Below, one piece after another: positions 1 through 11,820 of a stretch of 64,000 bases of DNA (position 1 is the first letter of the stretch; each line of letters starts with the position of its first letter). The stretch lies in assembly GCF_014905175.1 (NCBI RefSeq), contig NC_057788.1, positions 9,920,001-9,984,000 of the forward strand. Direction: 5' to 3'. Position numbers and translations under genes: made by a program. Source of the stretch: Aphidius gifuensis (taxonomy: Eukaryota > Arthropoda > Insecta > Hymenoptera > Braconidae). Under the pieces are notes generated by a model. The model ran no database searches. It was not told where the DNA came from and was given only the letters and a program-made list of their open reading frames with translations.

Positions 1-704
1 AATTTTGGTTACTTAATAATGTTTGGAACTGCTTTAAAGAAGCTAACAGAGTTGGAAAATCTTTAAAGTTTAGTATTGCTTATTACCAATAGTTACAGTG
101 AAAAATCAATAACTGCAATTTCAAACAATTGTAAAAAACTTAAACGTTTAGAAATACCTCGTGTCTCTATAGTATCATCTATTGATGGTAAACCACTTTC
201 TTCTCAATTTGTTCTTGATGAGTTTTCAAAATTACAATGCCTTGAACATCTAAATTTACATTATACAAAAAATCTCAAAGATAGTACAATTACTGCTATT
301 GCTAATAATTTTAAAAGCCTAAAAAAATTAGATATCCAAAGTTGCACGGGTCTTACTGAGACAGCTCTCTGCTCTCGTTGCTTTAACAAACTTGGAAAAT
401 TTACAAAAACTAGATGTAAGTTTTCTTGATATAATAACCGACAGTTTTCTTATCAAATTAAAAGGATTAAAAGAATTGCATTGTGCTGGAAGAATCCAGA
501 TCTTGAACTTCTTGATGTTCATTCTATTGACAATATAACAATTGGCATGATTATTGCTGCTGATCAGGCAACTGAAAATCGTACAAATGGTATTATTTTA
601 CACATAAATTTATATAATCCGTTAACAAAAGAAACTTCTAACTTACTAAGAAGTTCTAATTCAATAATTAAATCTCAGTGGTTAGTTGTTGATAAATTTA
701 GGTA
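1..704 (+). pseudogene. FL0: 3' fragment of an F-box/LRR gene, disrupted
   Basis: This is the LRR exon (equivalent to exon 3 of the copies downstream) of a family member whose 5' part lies left of the window or is lost. Compared with the intact copies, three breaks are visible. At 64-66 a glutamate codon of the LRR sequence has become TAA. Near 366-374 an extra 7 bases (a partial repeat of gctctc) shift the frame, so that frame ends at 427-429. Around 490 about 50 bases are missing, removing the LRR just before the conserved NNPDLE segment. The C-terminal end is still recognisable, with a TxNRTNGIIL motif and SQWLV close to the stop at 703-705. AATAAA follows at 801-806. No functional product is expected. 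The left edge cuts the element, so its full extent is unknown. Confidence 0.85.
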
Positions 705-705
705 A

Positions 706-1199
706 ATTTATCATATACCTTTTTCTAATTACTTAAATATTACTTGGAATCATAACAATTTGAATCACAATGTTAATATTTTTGTAAAACAAAGTTTAAA
801 AATAAATATACTTTCTCAAATAATTTTTTGTATGAACAATTATTTTTACTTTTAATCGTATATATGTCATTACAGGATGAAAGATACTCAAGTGGTTCAA
901 CAAATCATTTTATATTTCTTTTATTAATTTTGCCTATTGTTGATACTTACAAATTTGTAAGTAACGCAAATATTCTTGAGCATGAAAATCACATTTCATT
1001 GACAATATATTATTTTGATAAATAACCATTTACAAAAAAAAATTTATTAATTATACATCTAAACAAATATATTTCAAATATAATCAATATTTTCATTTTT
1101 TTAATTAATCATTGTGTATCTCAAGTTAAAGTAGAAAAATAAATACAAAAAGATTGAATTGAACAAAAGGAAAGTAATTACTAATTACTAATTAGTAAA
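706..1199. other. 3' flank of FL0 / spacer before FL1
   Basis: This is AT-rich spacer with no credible gene. It contains a family-specific 3' block: AATAAA at 801-806, then an 'attacag' plus 'atgaaagatactcaagtgg' stretch at about 873-898. The same block recurs after FL3 (twice), FL5, FL6 and FL7, so it belongs to the duplicated unit rather than to unique DNA. Confidence 0.6.
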
Positions 1200-1655
1200 G
1201 TTATGTGTGAGTTGATGATACTCTTTTGATAGGTGAGAATATATAAAGGACAGCACAATTTATTTGTTTGTTATTATTCATAACATTCACGATTTTTTAT
1301 TTTAATTTTTTTTTTCAATCAAAACCATGCTGGTAACGTAGACATCTTTAAGGATCACGTTAATACGTTATTCCATGTGAGTGTTTTTTTTTTTTTTTTC
1401 ATATTGTTTCATATCAATTCTTATCTATACTTGTGATAAATAAAGTTGACACTTCCTTGGTATTATATCAAGGATAACAATAGCAAAATTAACGGTCAGA
1501 CGTACAAAATTGACTGACTAAAAATCATCATTAGTACATTTATTAAAAACAAAAAAAAATACGTTACTAAGTCAATGACATTGTGTATCGAATAAGAGAA
1601 AAATATACCTATTGCATCAACAACTAAATTAATCATCAACAAAGTATCAATTAAG
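1200..1655 (+). promoter_or_regulatory. FL1 promoter module and probable noncoding 5' exon
   Basis: A block shared with other copies contains a TATA-like TATAAA at 1242-1247 followed by GACAGCACAATTTATTTG. About 80 bases on is CCATGCTGGTAAC (1325-1337), then GATCACGTTAATACGTTATT. The segment ends in a good splice donor, TTAAG|GTAAAT, at 1655/1656. An acceptor (tttttag) ends at 1881, 12 bases before the FL1 ATG. The donor and acceptor recur at equivalent places in most copies, which supports a 5'-UTR exon ending at 1655 and a 226-nt intron. The transcription start is not defined by sequence alone. Confidence 0.55.
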
Positions 1656-1893
1656 GTAAATGAAAATTTATAATAAAACAGTTATTCAATAATTTCGTGT
1701 ATCCATTATATTTTAACATGTTTCACGACATTCGATATTATTTGGCTTTAAATCATCAACTGTTAATTGACCTTTATCTTGGGATTTATATTTTTTTTAT
1801 GGTTATTTTTGTTGATTTATTTTATTATTCTAGTTGTAATACAATTAAATTCATCATCATTTTTTAAATATATATTTTTAGAGTTTACTTACA

Positions 1894-3836
1894 ATGAGTG
1901 CAAAAAAAATATGTGTTGAGGAAGCCCAACAAATCTACGATGATGGTGACAAGGATCCAAAAATTGTCATAAATTCACTGGATTACGACGCATTAGCAAA
2001 AATCATCATGTTGTTGCCAATACCAGAAAGGATAGACATGGAAAAAGGTAAATATTATTATCAAAATAAAGTTTCTTTTTTTTTTAAATAAAATATCAAT
2101 GCGCTTGTATTATTAATTTTTAAATTTGATATACGTTTTATTATTCCAGTTTGTACCAAATGGAAAGAGGCATGTCAACTAGCCTGGTATGACATTAAAA
2201 AATACAAATGTGAATCATCAATTGGGCGTTGTTATGATAACCGTTTGTTGACACAATCATATCTTGAAGAAATATTATCAAGATGTGGTAATTATTTAAA
2301 TGAATTGTCTCTCTCAGATGTTTGTGATTCAAGTATCATGCCATTTGTTGGTAATCACTGTAAAAATTTAACAAGTCTTGAATGTAAATTTAACATCAAG
2401 TCATTGACTGATTATACTGATGACTTTCTTCAAGCATTTACACAGTTGGATAAATTGAAATGCCTTAAAATAACAGTGGATTACAACAAATCAAATGCGA
2501 TAATTAATCTCTCTGCAATAGTTAATAGTCTTCCAGAAGAAATTAATGAAATTCATTTATTCTTCGAACGTCGTCCGATTCGAAAATCAAATATTCCCAT
2601 GGTAAGTTGTTATTGAATATCAACTAGTTGTTTATGTATCACCAGTGACAATTGACAAACAATACAATCAATTGAATATAAATTATTTAAATAAACTTCT
2701 ATTATTTTCAGACTATTCAAAGATTCAGAAGTCTTCAAAAATTAACATTAGCTGGCTTCTGTCTAGACAACATTATTCTTAAAGAAATAGCAGACATTAC
2801 AACACTTGTTCATCTTAACATTGAACTAAGTAGAGATATACACGAAAACTTTTTTCCATTTACTAAACTCGTTAATTTGGAGTATATTGTCTTAAATATG
2901 GGTATTGCGTACAACATCTCTACAGAAATACTCAATACTATTTTTTGTACATGCAAAAATCTAAAACATCTTGATATTCCACTTGGTTCTTATAATGTAG
3001 CTGAAATTCCTCGCAAAAACTGGATAAACTTTAAAAACTTGGAATATCTTAGTATTTGTTGTGAAATAATGCCAGACTTAGCAAATACAATTGTTGAATA
3101 CTGCAAGAATTTGTCAAATTTGAGAATACATTTTCCTCAGCACGTTAATAGTACTGCTTTAAAAAAGTTGACAGAGTTGAAAAATCTTGAATGTTTAATG
3201 CTTGGTCCAGGCAAGCTCCATGAGGAATCAATAATAGCAATTTTAAACAATTGTAAAAAACTTAAACGTTTAGAATTTCCTGGTTGCGTTATAGTACCAT
3301 CTATTAATGGTAACTCATTTTCCTCTCCATCTGTTCTTGATGAGTTTTCAAAATTACAATGCCTTGAACATCTAAACTTGGAATGGGCACAAAATCTTAA
3401 CGATAGTACAATTACTGCTATTGCTAATAATTGTAAGAACCTAAACAGTTTAGACGTCTCAGTTTGCTTAGGTCTTACTGAAACAGCTCTCGTTGCTATC
3501 ACAAACTTGGAAAATTTACAAAAACTACACGTAACGTGTCTTAATACAATTACAGACAGCTTCCTTATCAAATTGAAAGGATTAAAAGAATTAAATTGTC
3601 ATAGTTGCCTGAATTCTACTAGTGTTGGTATTATTCAATTTATAAAAAATAATCCAGATCTTGAATTGATTATCGTCAGGGGTATAAAGAATATTACAAT
3701 TGATATGGTTATTGCTGCTGATCAGGCAACTAAAAATCGTACAAATGGTATTATTTTACACATACGAATATTTGATCCATCAATAGTACAAGCTTCTAAG
3801 TCAATAATTACATCTCAATGGTTGGTTATTGAATAG
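1894..3836 (+). CDS. FL1: F-box/LRR (FBXL-like) protein, 3 coding exons
   Basis: The likely role is substrate receptor of an SCF (Skp1-Cul1-F-box) ubiquitin ligase, acting inside the cell; no signal peptide is seen. Exons are 1894-2047, 2150-2601 and 2712-3836, joining to 576 residues. Introns 2048-2149 and 2602-2711 have GT/AG ends and keep frame (phase 1, then phase 0). Intron 1 carries an in-frame stop, so it must be removed. The F-box covers about residues 28-66 (LDYDALAKIIMLLPIPERID, then VCTKWKEA across the intron). Cysteine-containing LRRs fill residues about 90-560, with repeats such as CKNLKHLDI and GLTETALVAI. The end carries the family motifs TKNRTNGIIL and SQWLV. The ATG follows an acceptor at 1881. 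The last exon resembles AMN1/FBXL repeats. The target is unknown. F-box/LRR is secure; the function is inferred from the family. Confidence 0.88.
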
Positions 3837-4700
3837 ATTATAGTTATCATATACTTCTCTTTCTAATTTATTTTTAAAAACACATACAAAATGACATTGT
3901 GAAGACATTGTATAAGAACATTTTTATTATAACTTGTTTTCGATATTACTTGGTATTATAAAAATTCTAATGTCAATAATGTTAATATTAATTTTGTAAA
4001 GCAAAGTTTAAAAATATTTAAATATACTTTTTCAAATCGGACAATTATTTTTACCTTTCTTTTTATAAATTTTCTATTCTTTTAATAAATAATCATTCAA
4101 AAAAATGAATCGATTAATTATACATCTAAACAAATATACATGCAGCTAAAAAAATTTCTAAAGATTTGTCAAAATAAAAAACAAATATTTCAAAAATAAT
4201 AAATATTTTTAGTTATTTAATTAATCATTAAATATTTTAATTTAAATAATGAAAAAATAAATACAAGAAGATTGAATCAAATTTATTTAAATTCCCAGGA
4301 TCAAAGCACGTCAGTCATCAAACTTAAAAACATAAAAAAAAACATATATTATCGAATGATTTTGATAGCAAATGTATCAATATATTTAACTATTTAAAAT
4401 AATAAAATTTTAAAAATCATTGCCTTGCAATTGTATTATTATTTTCTATAATTTTTGTATTTTTTTTTCTTCTAAACTAAGCTCACATACACTTGAAAAA
4501 TTAAGCATGCTGTTAGTAATAACGATCAGTTTTGTGAGGCTGTATTTTCTTGCTATAATTGGGCCTTGTTTATATCAATTCTCTCAATCTATATTCTCCT
4601 CATTCTCTCTCTCCCTCTGAAACATAATGTATTCCTCCAATTTAAAATATGAAAAAATAAATACAAGAAGATTCAATTGAACAAACAATGTAATCAGTAA
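3837..4700. other. FL1-FL2 spacer
   Basis: This is AT-rich 3' flank. A family block (aatttttgtaaagcaaagtttaaaa at about 3990-4015) is present but the AATAAA seen in other copies is eroded. The stretch 4300-4620 has an open frame of about 66 codons with no similarity to the family or any protein I recognise, and I regard it as noncoding. Confidence 0.5.
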
Positions 4701-5166
4701 AGTTATTTGATGTAATTTGATAATACACTCTTGATAGCTGATAGTGACAATAAATGACAGCACAATTTATTTATTTGTTATTGTTTGTGACATTCAAAAT
4801 TTTTTTATTGCCCTCAATGAAAATACTGGAAAATACCGTTACCAAAACCATGCTGGTAACCTAGACATTTAGCTGTGATCACGTTAAAACGTTATTTCAT
4901 GTGAGAGTGTTTTTTTATTTTTTTCATATCATTTCATATCAAAACTGTCAACTTGATATTATCAAAGACAATTAAGGATAACGATAGCAAAATTAAAGGT
5001 CAAACGTAAAAACTTTTCTGATTAAAAATCATCATTAGGTACATTAATACATTTATTAAAAAAGAAAATACGTTACCAAGTCAATGACATTGTGTATTGA
5101 AAAAGAAAAAAATTTATTGCATCAACTACTAAATTATTAATCATCAACAAAGAATCTGCAATTGAG
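4701..5166 (+). promoter_or_regulatory. FL2 promoter module and probable noncoding 5' exon
   Basis: The shared module is present: AATAAA-TGACAGCACAATTTA at about 4749-4769, CCATGCTGGTAAC at 4848-4860 and GATCACGTTAAAACGTTATT just after. A donor, TTGAG|GTAAAT, falls at 5166/5167. The matching acceptor (gttttcag) ends at 5430, 12 bases before the ATG, giving a 264-nt 5'-UTR intron. Confidence 0.55.
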
Positions 5167-5442
5167 GTAAATAAGAATTTATTATTTTAACAATAACATC
5201 TATAAAATAACCACCTGTTTCAATTGTATTTTGACACGTTGCATGACATTCAATATTATTTGGCTTTAAATATAATTTTATTGATGTTAATTTTGCTGAT
5301 AAATCATCAACTGTTAATTGAGATATATCTTATTTATATATTTTTTTTTTTATGGTTATTTTTGTTTATTTTATTATTCTGGGTATTATACATTTAAATT
5401 CATCATATTTTCTTTAATATATGTTTTCAGAGTTTATTTAAA

Positions 5443-7379
5443 ATGAGTGTAAAAAAAATATGTGTTGAGAAAGATCAACGAATATGTGATAATGGTGACA
5501 AGAATCCAAAAGTCGTAATCAACTCACTGGACTACGACTCATTAGCTAAAATCTTCATGCTGCTGCCAGTACCAGAAAGAATAGACATGGAAAAAGGTGA
5601 ATATTATTATCAAAATAAAGTTTCTTTTATTGTTAATAAAATGTTTCTATTATTAATTTTTAATTTTGATATACGTACTATTCTAGTTTGTACCAAATGG
5701 AAAGAGGCATGTCAACTAGCTTGGTATGACATTAAAAAATACAAATGTGAATCATCAATTGGACGTTGTTATGATAACTGTTTGTTGACACAACCATACC
5801 TCGAGGAAATATTATTAAGATGTGGTAATTATTTAAATGAATTATCTCTCTCAGATATTTGTAATTCAAGTATCATGCCATTTGTTGGTGATCACTGTAA
5901 AAATTTAACAACCTTGGAATGTAAATTTAATGATGATTCTCTAATTGATAATGCTGACCACTTTGTTCAAGCATTTACACACTTGGATAAATTAAAATGC
6001 ATTAAAATGTTCCTGAAGTATACGACAAAAAATATAACAATAAATCTATTTGAAATAATTAATAGTCTTCCAGAAGAAATTAATGAAATTCATATACTTA
6101 GTGAATGTTGGTGGGATCAGCGCAGTAATCGAGCAGTTCTTTTCGTAAGTTTTTATTGAATACCAATTAGTTGTTTATCACCGTAGTGACAATCAAATAA
6201 ATACAAATCATTTTAATAAATTTTTATTATTTTCAGACTTTAAAAAAATTTAAAAATCTTCAAAAACTGACTTCACAAGGCCTCTGTTTAGACGAGCTGA
6301 TTCTTCAAGAAATAGCAAAAGCAACAACACTTGTTCATCTTAACATCCAATTATATAATACACACATAGAGTTTCCTCTATTCGATAAACTCGTTAATTT
6401 GGAATATATTGAAATAGACATTGAAGGAGATAATGAAGACAAGAAAAACTGTACAAAAGTACTCAACACTATTTTTTGTAAATGCAAAAATCTAAAACAT
6501 CTTAATATTCCAAATGACTTTTATGATCTTGCTGAAATTTCTTTTGAAAAATGGGAAAACTTTAAAAATTTAGAATATCTTAATTTATCTTGTTCTGAAG
6601 TATTACCTGACTTGGCAGATACAATTGTTAAATATTGCAAGAATTTAAAACACTTGTACATGAACTCTACATGCGATTTTAGAGAGACATATGTTGTAAA
6701 AAAGTTAACAAAATTGGAAAATCTTGAAAGATTAGCTATTAGCCATGAAAGCCTCAGTGAGGAAGAAATAATCGCAATTTCAAACAATTGTAAAAAACTT
6801 AAACATTTAGAACTTGTTTCTATCGAAGTATCAACAGGTATTGATAATGATGACGAACTTTCTTCTCCATCTGTTTTCAAAGAGTTATCAAAATTACAAT
6901 ATCTGGAACATTTAAGCTTGAGTTATACAGATAATATTGAAGATAGTACAATTATTGCTATTGCTAATAATTGTAAAAACCTGAAATATTTAGATGTCAT
7001 TGGTACCAGTGATGATATTACTGAAACAGCTCTCTTAGCTTTAACAAAGTTGAAAAATTTAGAAATACTAAAAGTAGGCCCTCGTAATATTTCAGACAGC
7101 TACATTAGCAGGTTGAAAGGATTAAAAGAATTGCATTGTGCTCATTGCAAGAATCTTACTGATACTGGTATTATTCAATTCATAAAAAATAACCCAGATC
7201 TTGAATATATTTTTGCCTACGATATGGATAACATTACAATTGACTTGGTTATTGGTGCTGATCAGGCAACTAAAAATCGTACAAATGGCATAATTTTACG
7301 TTTACAAATACCTAATAAGTCAATAATTGAAGCTTCTAAATCAATAATTAAATCTCAATGGTTGGTTGTTGGAACATAG
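5443..7379 (+). CDS. FL2: F-box/LRR protein, 3 coding exons
   Basis: Probable SCF-type F-box receptor of 584 residues. Exons are 5443-5596, 5687-6144 and 6237-7379. The F-box spans about residues 28-66 (LDYDSLAKIFMLLPVPERID). LRRs run from about residue 90 to the TKNRTNGIIL motif, ending with KSQWLVV. Intron 1 (5597-5686) is exactly 90 nt and has no in-frame stop, so a retained transcript would stay open and add 30 residues inside the F-box. FL1 and FL5 have a stop at this point, so I take it as a real intron. The second donor follows TTC rather than the ATG used by most copies. The 5' part (about 5243-5990) is nearly identical to the start of FL3, while the rest is not, a sign of gene conversion. 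A second copy of its 3' end lies downstream at 7606-7683. Confidence 0.87.
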
Positions 7380-7830
7380 ATGTATCCTTCAAACTAATTT
7401 AAATCAATCGTATATCTTTCTCTCTAATTTATACGCTAAATATTCTTCCACAATGTATTCTCAAAAACATACAAAATACGTATTACCAATAGTCAAAGAT
7501 ATTGTAAAAAAAGATTATTTCACTCCAACACTCCTTCACACTGCACACCAACAGTCCAACACCGCTGCGATATTATTGCGAGGTCAAATTTTTACCTGGG
7601 TACGCTTACGAATATATGATCCGTCAATAATTGAAGCTTCTAAGTCAATAAATAAATCTCAATGGTTGGTTGTTACTAGTTAAAGCATATATCTATAGAT
7701 TTATCTTTTAAATTAACTTGAATTTATCATATATCATTCTCTGTCATTATTATACGTTTAATATTCTTCCATAATGTATTCTTAAAAACACATTCAAAAT
7801 ACGTTGCCAAGTCAAAGACATTGTAAAAGA
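7380..7830 (+). pseudogene. Orphan C-terminal remnant and duplicated 3' flank after FL2
   Basis: At 7606-7683 the last 25 or so codons of a family gene recur, including EASKSINKSQWLVV and a stop. About 230 bases of 3'-flank-like sequence precede them, and the same flank is seen again after 7684 (cttccataatgtattct, acgttgccaagtcaaagacat). No LRR or F-box sequence is attached. It looks like a local duplication of the gene's 3' end, or what remained after unequal crossing-over. Not expected to be expressed as a protein. Confidence 0.7.
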
Positions 7831-7833
7831 AGA

Positions 7834-7889
<56 letters not shown>

Positions 7890-7890
7890 T
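7828..7890. repeat. (ATT)n microsatellite
   Basis: An uninterrupted run of about 18 TTA/ATT units lies in the FL2-FL3 spacer, just after the duplicated 3' flank. Confidence 0.95.
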
Positions 7891-8400
7891 GTTTTCTATA
7901 CTACTTTAAATCATAAAAATTTGAATGTCAATGTTAATATTTTTTGAGACGCTTAATTCATAATTTTAATAAATATAATTCGTTTTTTATTGTAATACAT
8001 AAAAATATAAAACATTATTATAAAAAAAAAGAGCGATCTAATTAATTACAAGTGTTATATATAATAATAATAAATAATTTTCAAATTTTTTGTTGCAATA
8101 ATCATTGGTAGTTCCATCATAACTAAGTACTCTTGATGAACAATCAAGTGGTACATCACAACAAGAAAAAATGGTAATCCTCATCCTGGAATATTAGTGA
8201 TTGAAATATTAATATTAATAAATCTGATTAATAAAAAATACCATCAATTATGTTTAATGAACATTGTATATTTAATTGTCTCTAGAAAACTTGAGTTGAA
8301 TGTTTTGGTGGAGAATCATCATCAATCATTAATCATCATTATCTCATCATCACAAACAAAACGTCATCCAGGCTAAAGACTAAAATCCTAAAATACCGAT
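7891..8400. other. FL2-FL3 spacer with a block repeated before FL7
   Basis: No gene is seen. The stretch from about 7945 to 8100 (gagacgcttaattcataat, then attaattacaagtgttat) recurs nearly unchanged at about 20975-21130 in the FL6-FL7 spacer, so the two spacers share a duplication. From about 8100 to 8390 the sequence is specific to this spacer and replaces the usual TATA/GACAGCACAATTT part of the promoter module. Confidence 0.6.
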
Positions 8401-8657
8401 TAAATACCGTTATCAAAACCATGCTGGTAACTGCTGGTAATGTAGACAATTAGACATCTAGCTGCGATCACGTTAATATGTGATACATAGTGTTTTTTTT
8501 TTTTTTTTTTCATGTCAAACTTGATATATTAATTATACATATCAAGATTATCAAGGATAACAATAGCACAATTAACGGTCAAACATACAAAATTGTCTAA
8601 TTAAAATTCATCATTGAATTAATACATTTATTAAAAAAAAAAAAAGGAACAATTGAG
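8401..8657 (+). promoter_or_regulatory. FL3 upstream module (5' part replaced) and probable 5' exon
   Basis: CCATGCTGGTAAC (8419-8431) and GCGATCACGTTAATA are kept. The upstream AATAAA-GACAGCACAATTT block found in FL1, FL2, FL4, FL6 and FL7 is absent. The donor TTGAG|GTAAAT is at 8657/8658. The acceptor (gttttcag) ends at 8928, 12 bases before the ATG. Confidence 0.5.
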
Positions 8658-8940
8658 GTAAATCAACATTGATAATTTTAACAATAATTATATATGTACA
8701 TTTATAAAATAAAAATACGTGTTTCAATTGTTGCATGACATTCAATATTATTTGACATTAAATATAATTTTATTGATGTTAATTTTGCTGATAAATCATC
8801 AACTGTTAATTGACATATATCTGATTGGGATTTATATATTTTTTTTTTTATGGTTATTTTTGTTTATTTTATTATTCTGGGTATTATACATTTAAATTCA
8901 TCATATTTTCTTTGATATATGTTTTCAGAGTTTATTTAAA

Positions 8941-10893
8941 ATGAGTGTAAAAAAAATATGTGTTGAGAAAGATCAACGAATATGTGGTAATGGTGACAAG
9001 AATCCAAGAGTCGTAATCAACTCACTGGACTACGACTCATTAGCTAAAATCTTCATGCTGCTGCCAGTACCAGAAAGAATAGACATGGAAAAAGGTGAAT
9101 ATTATTATCAAATAAAAGTTTCTTTTATTGTTAATAAAATGTTTCTATTATTAATTTTTAATTTTGATATACGTTCTATTCTAGTTTGTACCAAATGGAA
9201 AGAGGCATGTCAACTAGCTTGGTATGACATTAAAGAATACAAATGTAAATCATCAATTGGACGTTGTTATGATAACTGTTTGTTGACACAACCATACCTC
9301 GAGGAAATATTATTAAGATGTGGTAATTATCTAAAAGAATTGTCTCTCTCAAATGTTTGTAATTCAAGTATCATGCCATTTGTTGGTGATCACTGTAAAA
9401 ATTTAACAACCTTGGAATGTAAATTTAATGATGATTCTCTAATTGATAATGCTGACCACTTTGTTCAGGCATTTACACAATTGGATAAATTAAAATGCAT
9501 TAAAATAACAGTGGGTCACAACTGCTCGAAATGGAAATTTAATCTCTCTGCAATAATCGATAGTTTTCCAGAAGAAATTAATGAAATTCATTTATTTTCT
9601 GAACCTATATGTGATCTTCGAGTACGAAATATTTCCATGGTAAGTTGTTAGTGAATATTAACTAGTTGTTTATGCATCACCAGTGATATGAACAATACTA
9701 TCAATTGAATACAAATTATTTAAATAAATTCCTATTTTTTTTAGTCTGTTCGAAGATTCGGAAATCTTCAAAAATTAACATTAGTTGGTATCTTCTTGAA
9801 CAACATAAATTTCCAAGAAATAGCAGACTTAACAACACTTGTTTATCTTAGCATTGGACTACAGAGTAAAAGACACAATAACCATTCTCTATTTAATAAA
9901 CTTGTTAATTTAGAGTATATCGACGTAAAGATGGGTACTATGTATTATGGGGACAACATCTCAACAGAAGAACTTGAGACTATTTTTTGTACATGCAAAA
10001 ATCTTAAACATCTTGATATTCCACAATGTTCTTATACTGTAGCTGGAATTCCTCTTGAGAAATGGATAAACTTTCAAAATTTACAACATCTTGGAATTTC
10101 TTGTCATTTAACGCCTGAGTTAGCAAATACAATTGTTAAATACTGCAAGAATTTAAAACATTTGAGAATACCTAATTACTATGGGAATAATACGTATTCT
10201 TTAAAAAAGTTAACAGAGTTGGAAAATCTTGAATGTTTAATATTGGGTAGTCCGAATTATCTCCATGAGGAATCAATAATCGCAATTTCAAACAATTGTA
10301 AAAAACTTAAACGCTTGGAAATTCCTGATTGCGATATACAACCAGCTATTGATGATCTCCCACTATCTTCTCCGTCTGTTCTTGATGAGTTATCGAAATT
10401 GCAATATCTTGAACATCTAAATTTACGTAGAGCAAACAATCTTGAAGATAGTACAATTATTGCTATTGCTAATAATTGTAAAAACCTAAAAAAATTAGAT
10501 ATCCGAGATTGCAAAACTATTACTAAAACAGCTCTTGTTGCTTTAACAAACTTGAAAAATTTACAAATACTTAATGTAAGTTATCTTGATAATATAATAA
10601 CCAACAGCTTCATTATCAAATTGACAGGCTTAAAAGAATTGGATTGTTCTTATTGCCGAAAACTTACTAATTCCGGTATTATTCAATTTATAAAAAATAA
10701 TCCAGATCTTGAATTTCTTAATGTCTGCTTTATTGAAAAGATTACAGCTAACTTGATTACTGCTGCTGATAAGGCAACTAAAAATCGTACAAATGGTATA
10801 ATTTTACACATACGAATATCTAATCCGTCAATAATACAAACATCTAAGTCAAAAATTAAATCTCAATGGTTAGTTGTTGGATCTACACGTTAA
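8941..10893 (+). CDS. FL3: F-box/LRR protein, 3 coding exons
   Basis: Probable SCF substrate receptor of 585 residues. Exons are 8941-9094, 9185-9639 and 9745-10893; all junctions are GT/AG and in frame. The F-box is at residues about 28-66 and differs from that of FL2 at only a few positions. LRRs follow, with units such as KNLKHLDIPQCSY and KNLKKLDIRDCKTIT, then TKNRTNGIIL and SQWLVV near the end. Intron 1 is 90 nt, stop-free and in frame, as in FL2 and FL4. Exon 2 is mosaic: its first part matches FL2, while its last 150 bases (a GHNCSKWKFNLSAII segment) match FL4. AATAAA at 10918-10923 is a plausible polyadenylation signal. The target is unknown. The divergent upstream region suggests its expression may differ from that of its neighbours. 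Confidence 0.88.
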
Positions 10894-11820
10894 TATTTTT
10901 GTAAAACTAAGTTTAGAAATAAATATACTTTCTTGAATAATTTTTGTATGGAACAATTATTTCCACCCTAAATGGTACGTATGTAATTACAGCTTTGATG
11001 ATATTCAAGTGGCCTAAAGAACCATTTTATATATTTTTTCAATATAAATTTGCCTGTTATTGTTGATACTTACAAATTTGTAAGTAAGTTAAATTCTTGA
11101 TCATGACAATCATCTTATGGACAATATATTATACTAATAAGTAACCACATTATCAGTATTACTTGGAATCATAATAATTCAAATGATAGTATCAATATTT
11201 TTGTAAAACAAAGTTAAAAAATAAATATGCTTTCTCAAATAACTTTTTGTATGGAACAATTATTTTTACTTTTGAGAGTACATATCTCATTGCAGGCTTT
11301 AAAAAATATTTTTATATTTTTCTAATAAACGTGCAATTTATTGTTGATTGTTGAAGATTTGTTGAAAATGAAAAACAAACATTATTGAATTGAACAAATG
11401 AAGTAATGAGCAAAGTTATTTAATGTAGTTTGATGATACTCTGGGTTTAACTTTTAACAGCTGACAATAAATTAAGCTACACAATTTTTTATTATTTATA
11501 TAATAGTTGAAATTTTTTATTTGCAACTTTTAGACTTCTATGTATAGTTGGGATGACCTTATTCCACGTGGGTTTTTTTTTTTTTTTTGTTACTATTTTT
11601 TCAATATCCATATCAAAAGTTAACAAATAATAATAATAGCGAAATTAACGATTAAACGTACCAAGTTGTCTAATTAAAGCCCATCATTAAAATAAGACAT
11701 TTATTTATTTTTTTTAAAATTCGTTATCGAGTCAATAATATTGTGTATTAAAAAAGAAAAAAATTTATTGCATTAACTATGTACTAAATTAATCATCAAT
11801 AAAGGATCAATTAAGTAGCT
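10894..11820. other. FL3-FL4 spacer with duplicated 3' flank and a decayed promoter module
   Basis: The family 3' block occurs twice (about 10893-11040 and 11156-11300), each with 'aataaatat.cttt', 'tttttgtatggaacaattatt' and an attacag/cattgcag-like end. From about 11395 to 11820 there is a decayed copy of the upstream module (ttatttaatgtagtttgatgatac, then a degenerate ATTCCACGTGG segment) with no coding exons behind it. No gene is seen; this reads as debris of a lost or shrunken unit. Confidence 0.55.

Noticed and set aside
3137..3571. Minus-strand open frame inside FL1 (and similar ones in FL2-FL7)
   Set aside because: Each lies antisense to an LRR exon and recurs only because the LRR sequence recurs. 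No start context or independent conservation is visible.
7366..7683. A 105-codon frame overlapping the FL2 stop
   Set aside because: Only its last 25 codons resemble the family. The rest is translated 3' flank, so it is a duplicated gene end, not a gene.
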